64,000 bases of DNA from Micromonospora lutea (GCF_016863535.1 NZ_BOPB01000032.1:52998-116997), one strand, 5' to 3'; shown: positions 43,026 through 52,471, counted from the first letter of the stretch. The notes: generated by a model from the letters alone, not told the origin. A program made the numbers and translations.

Positions 43026-44294
43026 ATGCCCCAGCAGAAGTCCTCCCCTCTCGCGTTCTTCGAAAACGCGAACTCGCAGCCAGATTTCACGGTTGGCCTG
43101 CGCGGATACAACCCCGGCCAGGTCGACGACTTCATCGGCCGGCTGAACGCCGCGCTGAGCCAGGCCAACAAGGACCGCGCCGACGCCGAGCAGGCGCTCA
43201 ACGACGCGCAGCGCCGGCTCCGGCAGTCCGAGCAGCGACTCACGGCGCTTGAGCAGAAGCTCACCGACGCCAGCAAGCAGCTGGAGGAGAACAGCCGGCC
43301 CACGCTGTCCGGCCTCGGCACCCGGGTCGAGCAGATCCTCCGACTCGCCGAGGAGCAGGCCAACGACCACCGCAACGAGGCCAAGCGCGAGTCGGAGGGG
43401 ATCCTCTCCGCCGCCCGCCTCGAAGCACGGGAGATCACCGACAAGGCGCGCGCCGAGGCGGCGGCCATGAAGGCGACCGCCGAGCGGGAGGCGGGCAACG
43501 TCCGCACCGCCGCCGAGCGCGAGGCCGCCGAGGTACGCGTCCAGGCCCGACGCGAGGCCGACACCTTGCGCGCCGACGCGGACCGGGAGACCAAGCAGCT
43601 GCGTACGGTGACCGCCCACGAGGTCGCCGAGCTGAAGTCCACCGTGGAACGCGAGGTGGCCACCCTGCGTGCCACCGCCGAACGCGAGATCACCCAGCAG
43701 CGGGCCAAGGCCGCCCGTGAGGCCGAGGAGAAGCGCGCGGAGGCGACGAAGCTGCTCACCGACGCCCGCGACAAGCGCGACAAGGACCTCCAGGCGCTGG
43801 AGCTGCAGCTCGCGGAGCGGCGGGAGAAGGCCGAGCGCGAGGAGTCGGAGCGGCACGCCGCCCAGGTGGCGCAGACCCAGAAGCTGGTCAGCGAAGCCGA
43901 GCAGCGGGCTCGGGCCGCGCAGGACCGGGCCAAGGAGATCGAGCAGCGCGCCGAGGCCCGCCGGGTCGAGTCGGAGCGCACCGCCACCGAGACGGTGGAG
44001 AAGGCCAAGGCGCTCTCCGAGCGGACGCTGAGCGAGGCCCGCGCCGAGTCGCAGCGCCTGCTCAACGAGGCCCGCACCGAGGCCGAGCTGACCACCCAGG
44101 CGGCGCGCCGCGAGGTCGAGGACCTCACCCGGCAGAAGGACGCCGTCACCTCGCAGCTCGGGCAGATGCTCTCCGGGCTGGCTGGCATCGTTCCGGGCGT
44201 ACCCAACAAGGCCGCCGCTGCCGAGGCCGACAAGCCGGCCGCCAAGGAGACGGACGGGACCGACGACAAGGTGGCTGCGGAAACCACCAGCTGA
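43026..44294 (+). CDS. FilP-like DivIVA-domain coiled-coil protein
   Basis: A 422-residue protein with an N-terminal DivIVA-type membrane-targeting motif (PDFTVGLRGYNPGQVDDFIGRLNAAL), then about 330 residues of nearly unbroken coiled coil rich in A, E, R and K with hendecad-like periodicity, and a short Ala/Lys/Asp tail. In Streptomyces such a protein (FilP) forms filaments that stiffen the hyphal tip and works with DivIVA and Scy. The next gene is a Scy-like protein, and as I recall the same neighbours (epimerase, thiolase, meaB) flank scy and filP in Streptomyces. The orthology is inferred from layout. Confidence 0.82.
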   Translation: MPQQKSSPLAFFENANSQPDFTVGLRGYNPGQVDDFIGRLNAALSQANKDRADAEQALNDAQRRLRQSEQRLTALEQKLTDASKQLEENSRPTLSGLGTRVEQILRLAEEQANDHRNEAKRESEGILSAARLEAREITDKARAEAAAMKATAEREAGNVRTAAEREAAEVRVQARREADTLRADADRETKQLRTVTAHEVAELKSTVEREVATLRATAEREITQQRAKAAREAEEKRAEATKLLTDARDKRDKDLQALELQLAERREKAEREESERHAAQVAQTQKLVSEAEQRARAAQDRAKEIEQRAEARRVESERTATETVEKAKALSERTLSEARAESQRLLNEARTEAELTTQAARREVEDLTRQKDAVTSQLGQMLSGLAGIVPGVPNKAAAAEADKPAAKETDGTDDKVAAETTS

Positions 44295-44319
44295 CCAGGT
44301 TCCCCGGGGCATGATCTAC

Positions 44320-44359
44320 GGCGCGGGGTGACATCGGGTGACCGGTGACACCCCGCGCC
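44320..44359 (+). terminator. Hairpin between the coiled-coil genes
   Basis: An 11-bp perfect stem (GGCGCGGGGTG with CACCCCGCGCC at 44349-44359) around an 18-base loop, without a T-run. It may partly separate the two transcripts or stabilise the first. Confidence 0.55.
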
Positions 44360-44456
44360 GCCCTGCGTCAGCGGAGCCCTCCCGGGTCGTGAAGTAGCTC
44401 CCAACAGGGGCGTCCGTATCGCCCCAGGAGGGCCCGATGCGTGTGAGGATGGGAGC

Positions 44457-46973
44457 ATGTCGCACGGCGAGGATCTGTTCGCGCTCAGCGGAGACGTGAC
44501 CACCCAACCCAACTTCGAGTTGGCCCTGCGGGGGTACGACAAACGACAGGTCGACCGGTACGCCGCTCGTGCGGAACACGAAATCGAGACACTCGCGGCC
44601 GAGCGGGAACAGGCCTACACCCAAATCCACAAGCTGGCTGGCCAGGTCGAGGTGCTGCAACGCGACCTCGCCCAGGTGCGCAAGCAGGTCGGGGTCGTCG
44701 ACCGGGCGGCCTTCCGGCACCTCGGTCCACGGGTGGAGCAGATCCTCACGCTCGCCGAGGAACAGGCCGAGGACATCCTCTCCGCCGCCAACGAGGAGAT
44801 CGAAGCCCGTCGGGCCGCCGCCGAGCACATCATCGAGGAGGCCCGCGCCGCAGCCGCCACCGCGCTCAAGGACTTCGAGATCGCCCTGGCCGCTCGGCGG
44901 GCGGAGGAGGAGCGGCAGGCCGAGGCACGGCGGTCGGAGTCGGAAGCCGCCGCGAAGTCCGCGAAGGAGGAGGCCGCCCGGCTGCGCAAGTCCGCCCAGG
45001 AAGCGCTGGCCCGGGCGCAGCAGGAGGCCACCCAGCTACGGGACGCGGCGAAGGAGATCCACAGTCGGGCCCAGCAGGAGGCGACCAAGCTGCGGGAGGC
45101 GGCCCGTGAGGCGCTCGCCACCGCCCAGCAGGAGGCCACCCAGCTTCGCGACGCCGCCAAAGAGGTGCACGCGAAGGCTCAGCAGGAGGCGCGACGGCTG
45201 GTCGACCAGGCCACCGAGGCCGGCCGGGCCACCCATGCCAAGGCCCAGCAGGAGGCCAAGCAGATCATCGACGACGCCGCCGAAGCCGGCCGGGCCGCCC
45301 GTAACAAGGCCCGCCAGGAAGCCGAGCGGCTGAGCACCCAGGCGACCGAAGCGGCAAAGCGCACCCGCGCCGAAACCGAGGCGTACGCCCAGCGGATGCG
45401 CAGCGAGACCGAGGCGTACGTGCAGCACGCCCGGGCGCAGGCACAGCAGGAGTTGGGTGCCTGGCGGGCCGGGGTGGAGAAGGAGGTCAACAGCCGCCGC
45501 GAGGCGGCCGACCGGGAGCTGACCGAGCGCAAGGCGGCCGTCGAACGCGAGTTCACCTCCCGCCGCGATCAGCTCGAGAAGCAGTACAAGACCCGAAGCA
45601 CGGAACTGGACGAGCGGGTACGCACCCGTACCGCCGAGTTGGAGTCCGACTTCGAGACCCGCCGGGCGCAGTTGGAGTCGGAATACACCGCGCGCAAGAA
45701 CGAAATCGAGCAGGGTGCCGCCCAGATCCGTCAGGCTGCCGAGCAGGAGGCCGCCACCGTGCGTGGGCGGGCCGAGGAACAGGCCGGTGAGCTGCTGCGC
45801 CAAGCGGAAGCCGAGTCGACCGCGAAGCGGCGCGAGGCGGAGGAGTACGTCGCCACCGTCCGGCGCGAGGCCGACGAGTACGCGGCCAGCACCCACCACG
45901 ATGCCGACCAGTACGCCGACACCACCCGACGCGAGGCGGACGAACACGTCACCGCCGTACGGCGGGAGGCGGACGAGTACGTCGCCTCGTCCCGCCGCCA
46001 GTTCGAGGAGTACGCGGCCACCACCCAGCAGCACCTCGCCACCACCCAGCAGCACCTCGCCGCCACGCAGCAGGAAGCTGCGGCCGGTCGGCAGCAACTC
46101 GCTCAGGTGATGCTGGAAATCGCCAAGGCCCAGCAGCAGCTCGCCGACCTGCGGCAGGAGACGTGGAAGTCCCGGCAGGAGTCCGACGAGTTGGAGCGAA
46201 AGCTGCTCGGCCTGCGGCTACAGGCCCCGTCGACGCCCGACGGTTCGGCCGCACCCGCACCGGCCGTCGCCAGTGCCTCCCCCAACGGGGTACGCCTCAC
46301 CGTCGCTTCCGCGAACGGCGCCCAACCCGTCGACGACAAGCTGGCCACTACCCCGAGCGGCAGCGGCACCTCCAGCGATGGCGCGACCGGCGACAAACTG
46401 ACCGTCCCCCCGACCGGCGACGCCGGCACCAGTCGCAACGACGGCACCCCGGACGAGAACATGCGCGACGGCACCCCGGGCGTACGCGACGGCGCCTCGG
46501 GCGGCGACGGTGCCTTGGGCGGTGCCTCGGGCGTGCGCGACGGCGCCTCGGGCGTGCGCGACGGCATCTCGGGCGGCGAGGGTGCCTTGGGCGGTGCCTC
46601 GGGCCATGGCATGCGCGACGGTGCCCCGGGCGACGATGGTGCCTCGGGCGATGGCGGCCACGCCGGCGCTGGCGCGGCCGTTGACCGCCCGAGCAGGGAC
46701 GACGCCGGGCCGGCGACGAAGCCGGTGGCGGAACCGGTCACCACGGTCGAGAATCCCTCGCCGACCAGGCCTGCAGCCGAGCCGACCAGCGTCGACGGAG
46801 GTACCGCGAGCGAGGGACTGGACGGCGAACCAACGGTGGCGGCGGTTCCCGGCGAGGGGGGCCGAGGTGCCACCCCGACGAAGATCACCAGCACCGGCGA
46901 AAACGGCAAGCGCCCGACCAAACCAACGACGGACGAGCGCAGCGCCAAGCCCAGCAAAGTCACCTCCGACTGA
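44457..46973 (+). CDS. Scy-like polarity coiled-coil protein
   Basis: An 838-residue protein. The N-terminal DivIVA-like motif is FALSGDVTTQPNFELALRGY followed by DKRQVDRYAARAEHEIETL. Residues about 60-590 form an extended coiled coil with tandem near-repeats (AQQEATQLRDAAKE in several copies, then READEYV/A units). Residues about 590-838 are a disordered tail with repeated G-V-R-D-G-A-S-G units near 671-738. In Streptomyces, Scy assembles the tip-organising centre with DivIVA and FilP; this homologue is shorter. GGATGGGAGC precedes the ATG. Its stop codon runs straight into a C-rich tract. Confidence 0.83.
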   Translation: MSHGEDLFALSGDVTTQPNFELALRGYDKRQVDRYAARAEHEIETLAAEREQAYTQIHKLAGQVEVLQRDLAQVRKQVGVVDRAAFRHLGPRVEQILTLAEEQAEDILSAANEEIEARRAAAEHIIEEARAAAATALKDFEIALAARRAEEERQAEARRSESEAAAKSAKEEAARLRKSAQEALARAQQEATQLRDAAKEIHSRAQQEATKLREAAREALATAQQEATQLRDAAKEVHAKAQQEARRLVDQATEAGRATHAKAQQEAKQIIDDAAEAGRAARNKARQEAERLSTQATEAAKRTRAETEAYAQRMRSETEAYVQHARAQAQQELGAWRAGVEKEVNSRREAADRELTERKAAVEREFTSRRDQLEKQYKTRSTELDERVRTRTAELESDFETRRAQLESEYTARKNEIEQGAAQIRQAAEQEAATVRGRAEEQAGELLRQAEAESTAKRREAEEYVATVRREADEYAASTHHDADQYADTTRREADEHVTAVRREADEYVASSRRQFEEYAATTQQHLATTQQHLAATQQEAAAGRQQLAQVMLEIAKAQQQLADLRQETWKSRQESDELERKLLGLRLQAPSTPDGSAAPAPAVASASPNGVRLTVASANGAQPVDDKLATTPSGSGTSSDGATGDKLTVPPTGDAGTSRNDGTPDENMRDGTPGVRDGASGGDGALGGASGVRDGASGVRDGISGGEGALGGASGHGMRDGAPGDDGASGDGGHAGAGAAVDRPSRDDAGPATKPVAEPVTTVENPSPTRPAAEPTSVDGGTASEGLDGEPTVAAVPGEGGRGATPTKITSTGENGKRPTKPTTDERSAKPSKVTSD

Positions 46974-47125
46974 CCCACCCCACCCCACCCCCCACCCCCT
47001 CTCTCCCACCCCTCCCTTCCCTCCCCTGCCCGCCCTCCCCCGCCCGGCTCCCGGCGATCATGCAGTTATGGCACGTGACGAAAAGTGCAGCAGGGGGCAA
47101 ATCAACAACCACAAGTGCATGATCG
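46974..47125. repeat. C-rich tract and GATCATGCA hairpin, second copy
   Basis: After the Scy-like stop codon comes about 78 bases of almost pure pyrimidine plus a few A, then an inverted repeat CGATCATGCAGTTATGG (47055-47071) with a two-mismatch partner (47109-47125). Its layout repeats the region at 26214-26335. Confidence 0.7.
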
Positions 47126-48309
47126 GCGAGCAGGGGCGTCGTGCGGGTTGGGGTGGTTCAGGTCGCGCTTGGCCTCGTACCTCGCGGCGAGGTAGATCGA
47201 CAGAGCGACCAGTTTGTGTTGGTGCTCCGGGCGCCGCAGCAGGCGCGCACGGCCGGGGCCGGCCCCGTCGGTACGGCAGCACCTGGTGCGGCCGGTGACT
47301 TGGTTGGTCGGGCGGTAGAGGGAGTTGGATTGTGATCAGCTTGGTCGCCGTGGTCCGGCCGCACGCTCACTGGACACAACAGGATCCGGCGAGGAAGGAG
47401 GTGGGTAGATCTGTTGTCGCCAGAGCAGCAACAAATCTACCCACCGGCTGGCTTGGGTAGGGCCACCCGAACGGATCCGGCATGGTTGACAGTTTGATGA
47501 AGTCACGCCTTTGATTGGCGCGACCTGGCTCGCCTCCCACCCACAGCGGCAACACCGACTGCATGGAGGTGGCCGACAACCCGCCCGACGTGGTGGCCGT
47601 CCGACAGCAAGGACCGGCAGGCCCTGATGCTCGCGTTCACCCGTCGACCTGGCGGTCCGTCGTCGCCACACTCAAGCGGGCCGGGCGCTCGCGTCGCCCC
47701 GTCGACCTGGCGGTCCGTTGTCGCCACACTCAAGCGGCCGGGTGCCCGCCACGCCTGCTCGCGCTGATCCGCCCGCGCCTTCGGCTCGACAGCGTGCCCG
47801 CACCACAACACGGGGACAGCGCAGCGACACGGCAGTCGCGGGTGCTGGCCCGCCCGGCTGGCGCGTCGCGACGACGCTGATCGCGGGCAGGTCGCCCCTC
47901 CGGGCCCGCCATCGACAACCGGTGCCGATCCGCCAGCACCGCCGAACACCCGACGGGGCCACCGGACGATGCAGCAGAAGCCCGCCGCGTCCCAGCCGAG
48001 ACCTACGAGCCGAAACCACCGAGCCCAAACCTGCCGAGCCGAACCCCACCCAGCCGAAACCACTGAGCCCAAACCTGCCGAGCCCGAACCAGACCCAGCC
48101 GAACCCCACCCAGCCGAAACCACTGAGCCCAAACCTGCCGAGCCGAACCAGACCCAGCCGAGCCCCACCAGCCAGAGACCTACCGAGGTGAGGTCCACCG
48201 AGGTGAGGCCTACTGGGCCGGCACAAAGCGGAGCCACTCGTTGAGGTGCTTCTTCCCTGCCAGGGGCCTGTTGACCGTCGAGCCGGGGCGAACCAACGAC
48301 CGGAGGACC
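47126..48309. other. Gene-free repeat-rich region
   Basis: Nearly 1.2 kb with no convincing gene. It contains a hairpin repeat (GGTGGGTAGATCTGTTG at 47400-47416 with its near-complement at 47429-47445), a 39-bp direct repeat (47641-47679 and 47699-47737, period 58) and imperfect tandem repeats of a CAGCCGAAACCACTGAGCCC-type unit at about 48005-48170. Open frames on both strands translate into Pro- or Gly-rich low complexity and lack ribosome binding sites. Confidence 0.65.
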
Positions 48310-49119
48310 TCAGTCGGCCCGGCGCTGTGGTGGACCCGACACCGGGGTGTCGGCGAACGCGGCAACCGTCCGATCGGCGTACGCGCTGGCGTCGCCGGTC
48401 TCCATCGGGCCGTCCCAGGTGGTCGGCAGCGGCACCGGCACGGCCGGATTGACCCGCCGGACCACCTCGTCCAGCACGGTTTCGGCGTCTCCGACCCAGA
48501 GGTGTTTGGCCCCGGGTACGCCGACGACCTCGGCCTGCGGCACCGCCGCGAACTGCTCCCGAGCCTGTTCCGGCCGCAGGTAGTCGTCGAACTCCGGCAC
48601 CAGCGCGGTCAGCGGCTTGCCCGACTCGGCCCAGGTGGACAGGTCGTCCGGGCCGGCGAAGCGCAGCGGTGGGGAGAGCAGGATCGCGCCGGTCACCGCC
48701 GGGTCGCAGCCGTAGCGCAGCACCAGGTCGGTGCCGAACGACCAGCCCAGCAGCCAGATGTTGGGCAGCTCGTGGAACTCGGCGTACTCGATGGCGGCGG
48801 CGACGTCGAAGCGCTCGCCGACAGCGGAGTCGAAGCTGCCCCCGCTGGTGCCGCGCACGCTGCTGGTGCCCCGGGTGTTGAACCTGAGCACGGCCAGGTC
48901 GGCCAGGGCGGGCAGTCGCCAGGCCGCCTTACGGAAGACGTGGCTGTCCATCATCCCGCCGTGGGTGGGCAGCGGATGCAGGCAGACCAGGGTCGCGGCC
49001 GGCTCCCGGTCGACCGGACGGGCCAGCTCGCCGACCAGCCGCAGGTCATCGGCGGTGTGCAGCTCGATGTCCTCCCGGTGCCCCGGCAGGATGGAGGAGG
49101 CACGGATCGGTGAACTCAT
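48310..49119 (-). CDS. Alpha/beta hydrolase
   Basis: A 269-residue alpha/beta-hydrolase. The nucleophile elbow is LLGWSFGTDL, the oxyanion region LVCLHPLPTHGG, and the likely catalytic His is in VPGAKHLWVGD near the end. It resembles the family of small esterases related to dienelactone hydrolase. ATG 49119 overlaps the stop of the preceding 109-residue gene (ATGA), so the two are coupled. A much longer upstream frame is antisense-type filler. The substrate is unknown. Confidence 0.87.
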   Translation of the reverse strand: MSSPIRASSILPGHREDIELHTADDLRLVGELARPVDREPAATLVCLHPLPTHGGMMDSHVFRKAAWRLPALADLAVLRFNTRGTSSVRGTSGGSFDSAVGERFDVAAAIEYAEFHELPNIWLLGWSFGTDLVLRYGCDPAVTGAILLSPPLRFAGPDDLSTWAESGKPLTALVPEFDDYLRPEQAREQFAAVPQAEVVGVPGAKHLWVGDAETVLDEVVRRVNPAVPVPLPTTWDGPMETGDASAYADRTVAAFADTPVSGPPQRRAD

Positions 49120-49445
49120 GCTTCCAGTCTCCCGTTCCGCCGTCCGCGCTGGATCACCGGGGCTCGTCGGTCGCGGGCACGCCAGCAGCCGGTGTGCCAG
49201 TGCCGCCGGTCGGTCAGGTCGCCCTGGCCGTCCGCCGGCCAGGCCACCACGTGCGCCACGCCGGGGCGAATCTCCTGGTCGCACCCGGGACAGCGGTACG
49301 TCTTGGTGGATGCCCCGCCGCTGATGCCGCGTACCTGCCACTCGCCGTCCCGCCACTGCTGGACCGCGGCGACGCCGTGCCGGGCGCGCTCGGGGTCGAG
49401 GCGCACCGCGTCGTCGCGACGGGGGCGGTTACGACGGGGACTCAC
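49116..49445 (-). CDS. Conserved actinobacterial zinc-ribbon-like protein
   Basis: A 109-residue basic protein with a Cys pair in YRCPGCDQEIRPGVAHVV and the segment DRRHWHTGCWRAR, whose Cys and His residues could complete a zinc site. It starts MSPRRNRPRRDD. I recall similar short proteins annotated as ATP/GTP-binding without evidence. The function is unknown. It is coupled to the downstream hydrolase by a 4-base overlap and lies 35 bases downstream of the double hydroxyacyl-CoA dehydrogenase... on the opposite side of its stop, so all three read in one direction. Confidence 0.8.
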   Translation of the reverse strand: MSPRRNRPRRDDAVRLDPERARHGVAAVQQWRDGEWQVRGISGGASTKTYRCPGCDQEIRPGVAHVVAWPADGQGDLTDRRHWHTGCWRARDRRAPVIQRGRRNGRLEA

Positions 49446-49480
49446 GTCGTCAAGCGTACGGGCGGCGGGCCGCAGGCCGC

Positions 49481-51265
49481 TCAGCGGCGGGTGTGGTCGC
49501 GGAAGCCGCGGCCAATCTTGCCGCCCAGGTAACCGGCGGTGACCAGGTGCTCCAGCAACGGCGCCGGAGCGAGACCGGGCTCGCGCAGCTCCAGGTACAG
49601 CTCCCGTTGGATGGCCAGCGCCACGTCCAGGCCCACCGTGTCGAGCAGCTCGAACGGGCCCAGCGGGTAACCGCAGCCCAGCTTCATCGCGTGGTCGATG
49701 TCGTCGACGGTGGAGTAGCTGGCCTCCAGCATCCGCACCGCATCGTTGAGATACGGGAACAGCAGCGCATTGACGATGAAACCGGCACGGTCACCGCAGA
49801 CCACACCGGTCTTGCCCAACGTTGTACTGACGGCCTGAGCGGTGGCGACGGTCTCGGCGGAGGTGCGGATCGTCCGGACGATCTCCACCAGCGGCACCGC
49901 CGGGGCAGGGTTGAAGAAGTGCAGGCCCACCACGTCGGCCGGGCGCTGGGTGGCCATCGCCATCTCGATCACCGGCAGCGAGGAGGTGGTGGTCGCCAGC
50001 ACCACACCCGGCTTGCAGATCTCGTCCAGGCTGGCGAAGAGAGCCTTCTTGACGCTGAGCTCCTCGACCACCGCCTCGACCACCAGATCGACGTCGGCCA
50101 GCTGCTCCAGCGTCGCCGACCAGGAGATCCGGCCGAGCGCGGCGTCCCGGTCCGTCTCGCTGAGCCTGCCCCGATCGACCCCCTTGTTGAGCGAGGTCTG
50201 CACCGCCTCGAAGACCTCGCCCGGCTGTTCCGCCCCCTGGGTCACCGAGACGACCTCGTAGCCGGCCGTGGCGAAGACCTCGATGATCCCGGTGGCCATC
50301 GTCCCGGAACCCACGATGCCCACCTTCGTCGCAGCCGCGTCGGTCGGTGCCGGTTGCGTCGTGGTCGGCGTCTGCTCGTCCGGTACGACCTTCGCCGAGC
50401 CGGGCCGCTCGTAGGTGTAGAAACCACGGCCGGACTTCCGTCCGAGCAGCCCGGCGGTCACCATCTGCTTGAGCAACGGCACCGGGGCGTGTCGACGGTC
50501 CCGGCCACCACGCCGGTACATGGTGTCCAGGATCTCGTACGAGGTGTCCAGGCCGATCAGGTCCATCAGCGCGAGCGGACCCATCGGCAGTCCGCAGCCG
50601 AGCTTCATCGCAGCGTCGATGTCCTCGCGGGTGGCATACCGGGACTCGAACAGGTCGACGGCGTGGTTCAGGTAGCCGAAGAGCAACGCGTTGGCGATGA
50701 ACCCGGCCCGGTCGCTGATGGTGACGTCGATTTTGCCGAGTCGCTCACAGAGCGCCTCCACGTCGGCCACCACGTCAGCGGAGGTGACCACCGTGCGTAC
50801 CACCTCGACCAGCTTCATCACCGGTGCCGGATTGAAGAAGTGGATGCCGACGACCTGGTTGGGGCGGGCGGTCGCCACGGAGATCTCGGTGACGCTCAGC
50901 GACGAGGTGTTGGTGGCGAGGATGGCTTCGGGCTTGCAGACACGATCGAGCTCGGCGAAGATCCGCTGCTTGAGGTCGAGGTACTCGGGTACCGCCTCGA
51001 TCACCAGGTCCACCGAGTGCAGCGCGTCCAGTCCGACGGCGAAGCTGACCCGGGCCAGCAGGGCGTCCCGGTCGGCCTCGGCGAGCTTGCCCCGGGCCAC
51101 GGCCCGGTCCGTCGAGCCGGTCAGGATCGCCCGCCCACGGTCGAGTGCCGCGTCGGAGATCTCCACAGCCACCACGTCGATGCCGTTACGGGCGAAGACC
51201 TCCACGATGCCGGCACCCATGGTGCCCAGACCCACCACACCCACGCTGGTGAACTCGCGCGCCAC
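49481..51265 (-). CDS. Tandem-domain 3-hydroxyacyl-CoA dehydrogenase
   Basis: A 594-residue protein made of two complete 3-hydroxybutyryl-CoA dehydrogenase modules (about 1-290 and 313-594) joined by a Thr/Pro/Ala linker. Each has its own dinucleotide loop (GLGTMGAG; GSGTMATG), catalytic His in HFFNPAP with the following Glu (LVEVVRT; LVEIVRT), and C-terminal helical domain (GFIANALLF; GFIVNALLF). Both halves look active. The likely reaction is interconversion of acetoacetyl-CoA and 3-hydroxybutyryl-CoA or longer homologues. A weak copy of the icmA/hbd upstream element lies at 51302-51319. Confidence 0.93.
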   Translation of the reverse strand: MAREFTSVGVVGLGTMGAGIVEVFARNGIDVVAVEISDAALDRGRAILTGSTDRAVARGKLAEADRDALLARVSFAVGLDALHSVDLVIEAVPEYLDLKQRIFAELDRVCKPEAILATNTSSLSVTEISVATARPNQVVGIHFFNPAPVMKLVEVVRTVVTSADVVADVEALCERLGKIDVTISDRAGFIANALLFGYLNHAVDLFESRYATREDIDAAMKLGCGLPMGPLALMDLIGLDTSYEILDTMYRRGGRDRRHAPVPLLKQMVTAGLLGRKSGRGFYTYERPGSAKVVPDEQTPTTTQPAPTDAAATKVGIVGSGTMATGIIEVFATAGYEVVSVTQGAEQPGEVFEAVQTSLNKGVDRGRLSETDRDAALGRISWSATLEQLADVDLVVEAVVEELSVKKALFASLDEICKPGVVLATTTSSLPVIEMAMATQRPADVVGLHFFNPAPAVPLVEIVRTIRTSAETVATAQAVSTTLGKTGVVCGDRAGFIVNALLFPYLNDAVRMLEASYSTVDDIDHAMKLGCGYPLGPFELLDTVGLDVALAIQRELYLELREPGLAPAPLLEHLVTAGYLGGKIGRGFRDHTRR

Positions 51266-51301
51266 GACCCGCCCTCCCCTGTCCGCAACGACACGGCCGG
51301 A

Positions 51302-51319
51302 CGTGAACGGCCGCTAAGG
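51302..51319 (-). promoter_or_regulatory. Shared upstream element (double hbd copy)
   Basis: CGTGAACGGCCGCTAAGG fits the pattern TGAACG-N2-Y-G-N-TAAGG found upstream of icmA and hbd, here 37 bases before the start codon. Confidence 0.45.
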
Positions 51320-51415
51320 TTATGGGCGCGAGTCTGCCACGTGGCGGATCGCTATCGAGACGCGGTGGCACATGTCACCGATGCCCGATTCCCGACGAGT
51401 CGCGGGCTGTCGGCG

Positions 51416-52471
51416 TCAGACCGGATCGACTCCGGCGAGGGCGCACAGCTCCGCGACGAACTCCGTCGGGCGTTCCAGGTGCGGGCTGTGCCCGCAGCCG
51501 GGCAGCGCCACCTCCCGGTAGGTGCCGCCAGCATCGGCGTACCGGTCGAGCACCGCTCGGGTCTGCCCGATCATCGGCTGCGGCGGACATTCCTGCGCCC
51601 CTGGCCAGCCGGGCACCACACCCAGCGCCCCGAGTTGTGCCAGGTCGAACAGCGAGGTGTCCGAGACGATCACATCGGCGTCACCGCGGATCCAGGTGAC
51701 CGGCGGTTTGGGCGTCACGGCCACCAGCTCCTCGGCGACCCGGAAGCGCGCAAGCGCGTTGAGCACCCCACGACCGCCCGGCGCGCTACCCGGCCAGTTC
51801 GGCGAGGCCACCGCGTCGCCCGGGTAGTTGTCCATGCCGGTCGCGGTGGAGAGCACACTGTCGAGCAGCAGTTCCTCGTCGTCGCCGAGAGAGCAGGGAT
51901 CTGCCACGTACGCGGCCCGCAGCACACTGCGCGGGCTGGTCCGCGCCTCGGCGCTGCGGTCGCCGGCGACCAGCCGCGCGACGAAGTCGCCGCTCGCCGT
52001 GCCGGCACCGGAGCCGGCCAGGTCGGGCGTGGTCGGGGTGCCGACCAGGTCGCGGGTGGCTCCGAAGCCGTACGGGGACACGGGTGCCGCGAGCAGCAGC
52101 CCGGCGACACGGTCGGGGTGGTCCACCAGCAGGCGCATCGCCACTCCTCCACCGAGCGAGTGGCCGACCACCACGGGCCGGGCCCCCTCGGCGAAGAGTC
52201 CCGGCTCGTCGAGCAACGCGGCCACGTCGTCGGCGAAGTCGGTCAGGCCACGGCTGGCGTCGACCGGGGCGGTCTGCGTGGCACCGTAGCCACGCAGATC
52301 TGGCGCGACCACCCGCATGGTTTCCGGCAGGCGGCGCACCAACGGCTCCCAGAAGGCGGCCGAGGAACAGTTGCCGTGCACGAGGAGCACCGGCACACCG
52401 TCCGCGGGTCCGGCTACCCGGACGGACTGGGTGATCCCGTTCGCGGTGACCATCTGCCGCTGAGTCTCCAT
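51416..52471 (-). CDS. Alpha/beta hydrolase
   Basis: A 351-residue alpha/beta-hydrolase fold enzyme. Motifs: oxyanion LLVHGNCSS, nucleophile VVGHSLGGGVAM, probable acid in WIRGDADVIVSD and the His in PGCGHSPHLERP. ATG 52471 is chosen (the ATG at 52480 and longer frames run into a tandem repeat). It resembles esterase, haloalkane-dehalogenase-like and proline-iminopeptidase-like enzymes; the substrate is not apparent. It lies between the double hydroxyacyl-CoA dehydrogenase and the FHA gene, all on the minus strand. Confidence 0.88.
   Translation of the reverse strand: METQRQMVTANGITQSVRVAGPADGVPVLLVHGNCSSAAFWEPLVRRLPETMRVVAPDLRGYGATQTAPVDASRGLTDFADDVAALLDEPGLFAEGARPVVVGHSLGGGVAMRLLVDHPDRVAGLLLAAPVSPYGFGATRDLVGTPTTPDLAGSGAGTASGDFVARLVAGDRSAEARTSPRSVLRAAYVADPCSLGDDEELLLDSVLSTATGMDNYPGDAVASPNWPGSAPGGRGVLNALARFRVAEELVAVTPKPPVTWIRGDADVIVSDTSLFDLAQLGALGVVPGWPGAQECPPQPMIGQTRAVLDRYADAGGTYREVALPGCGHSPHLERPTEFVAELCALAGVDPV

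Noticed and set aside
42191..44542. Serine-rich minus-strand frame opposite ccr and the FilP-like gene
   Set aside because: The Ser/Arg/Ala composition is the reverse of a coiled-coil gene's codons; not a protein.
47503..48244. Open frames on both strands in the repeat island, giving Pro/Glu-like or Gly/Ser/Val/Leu-like repeats
   Set aside because: They translate tandem DNA repeats, lack start signals and show no codon bias like neighbouring genes.
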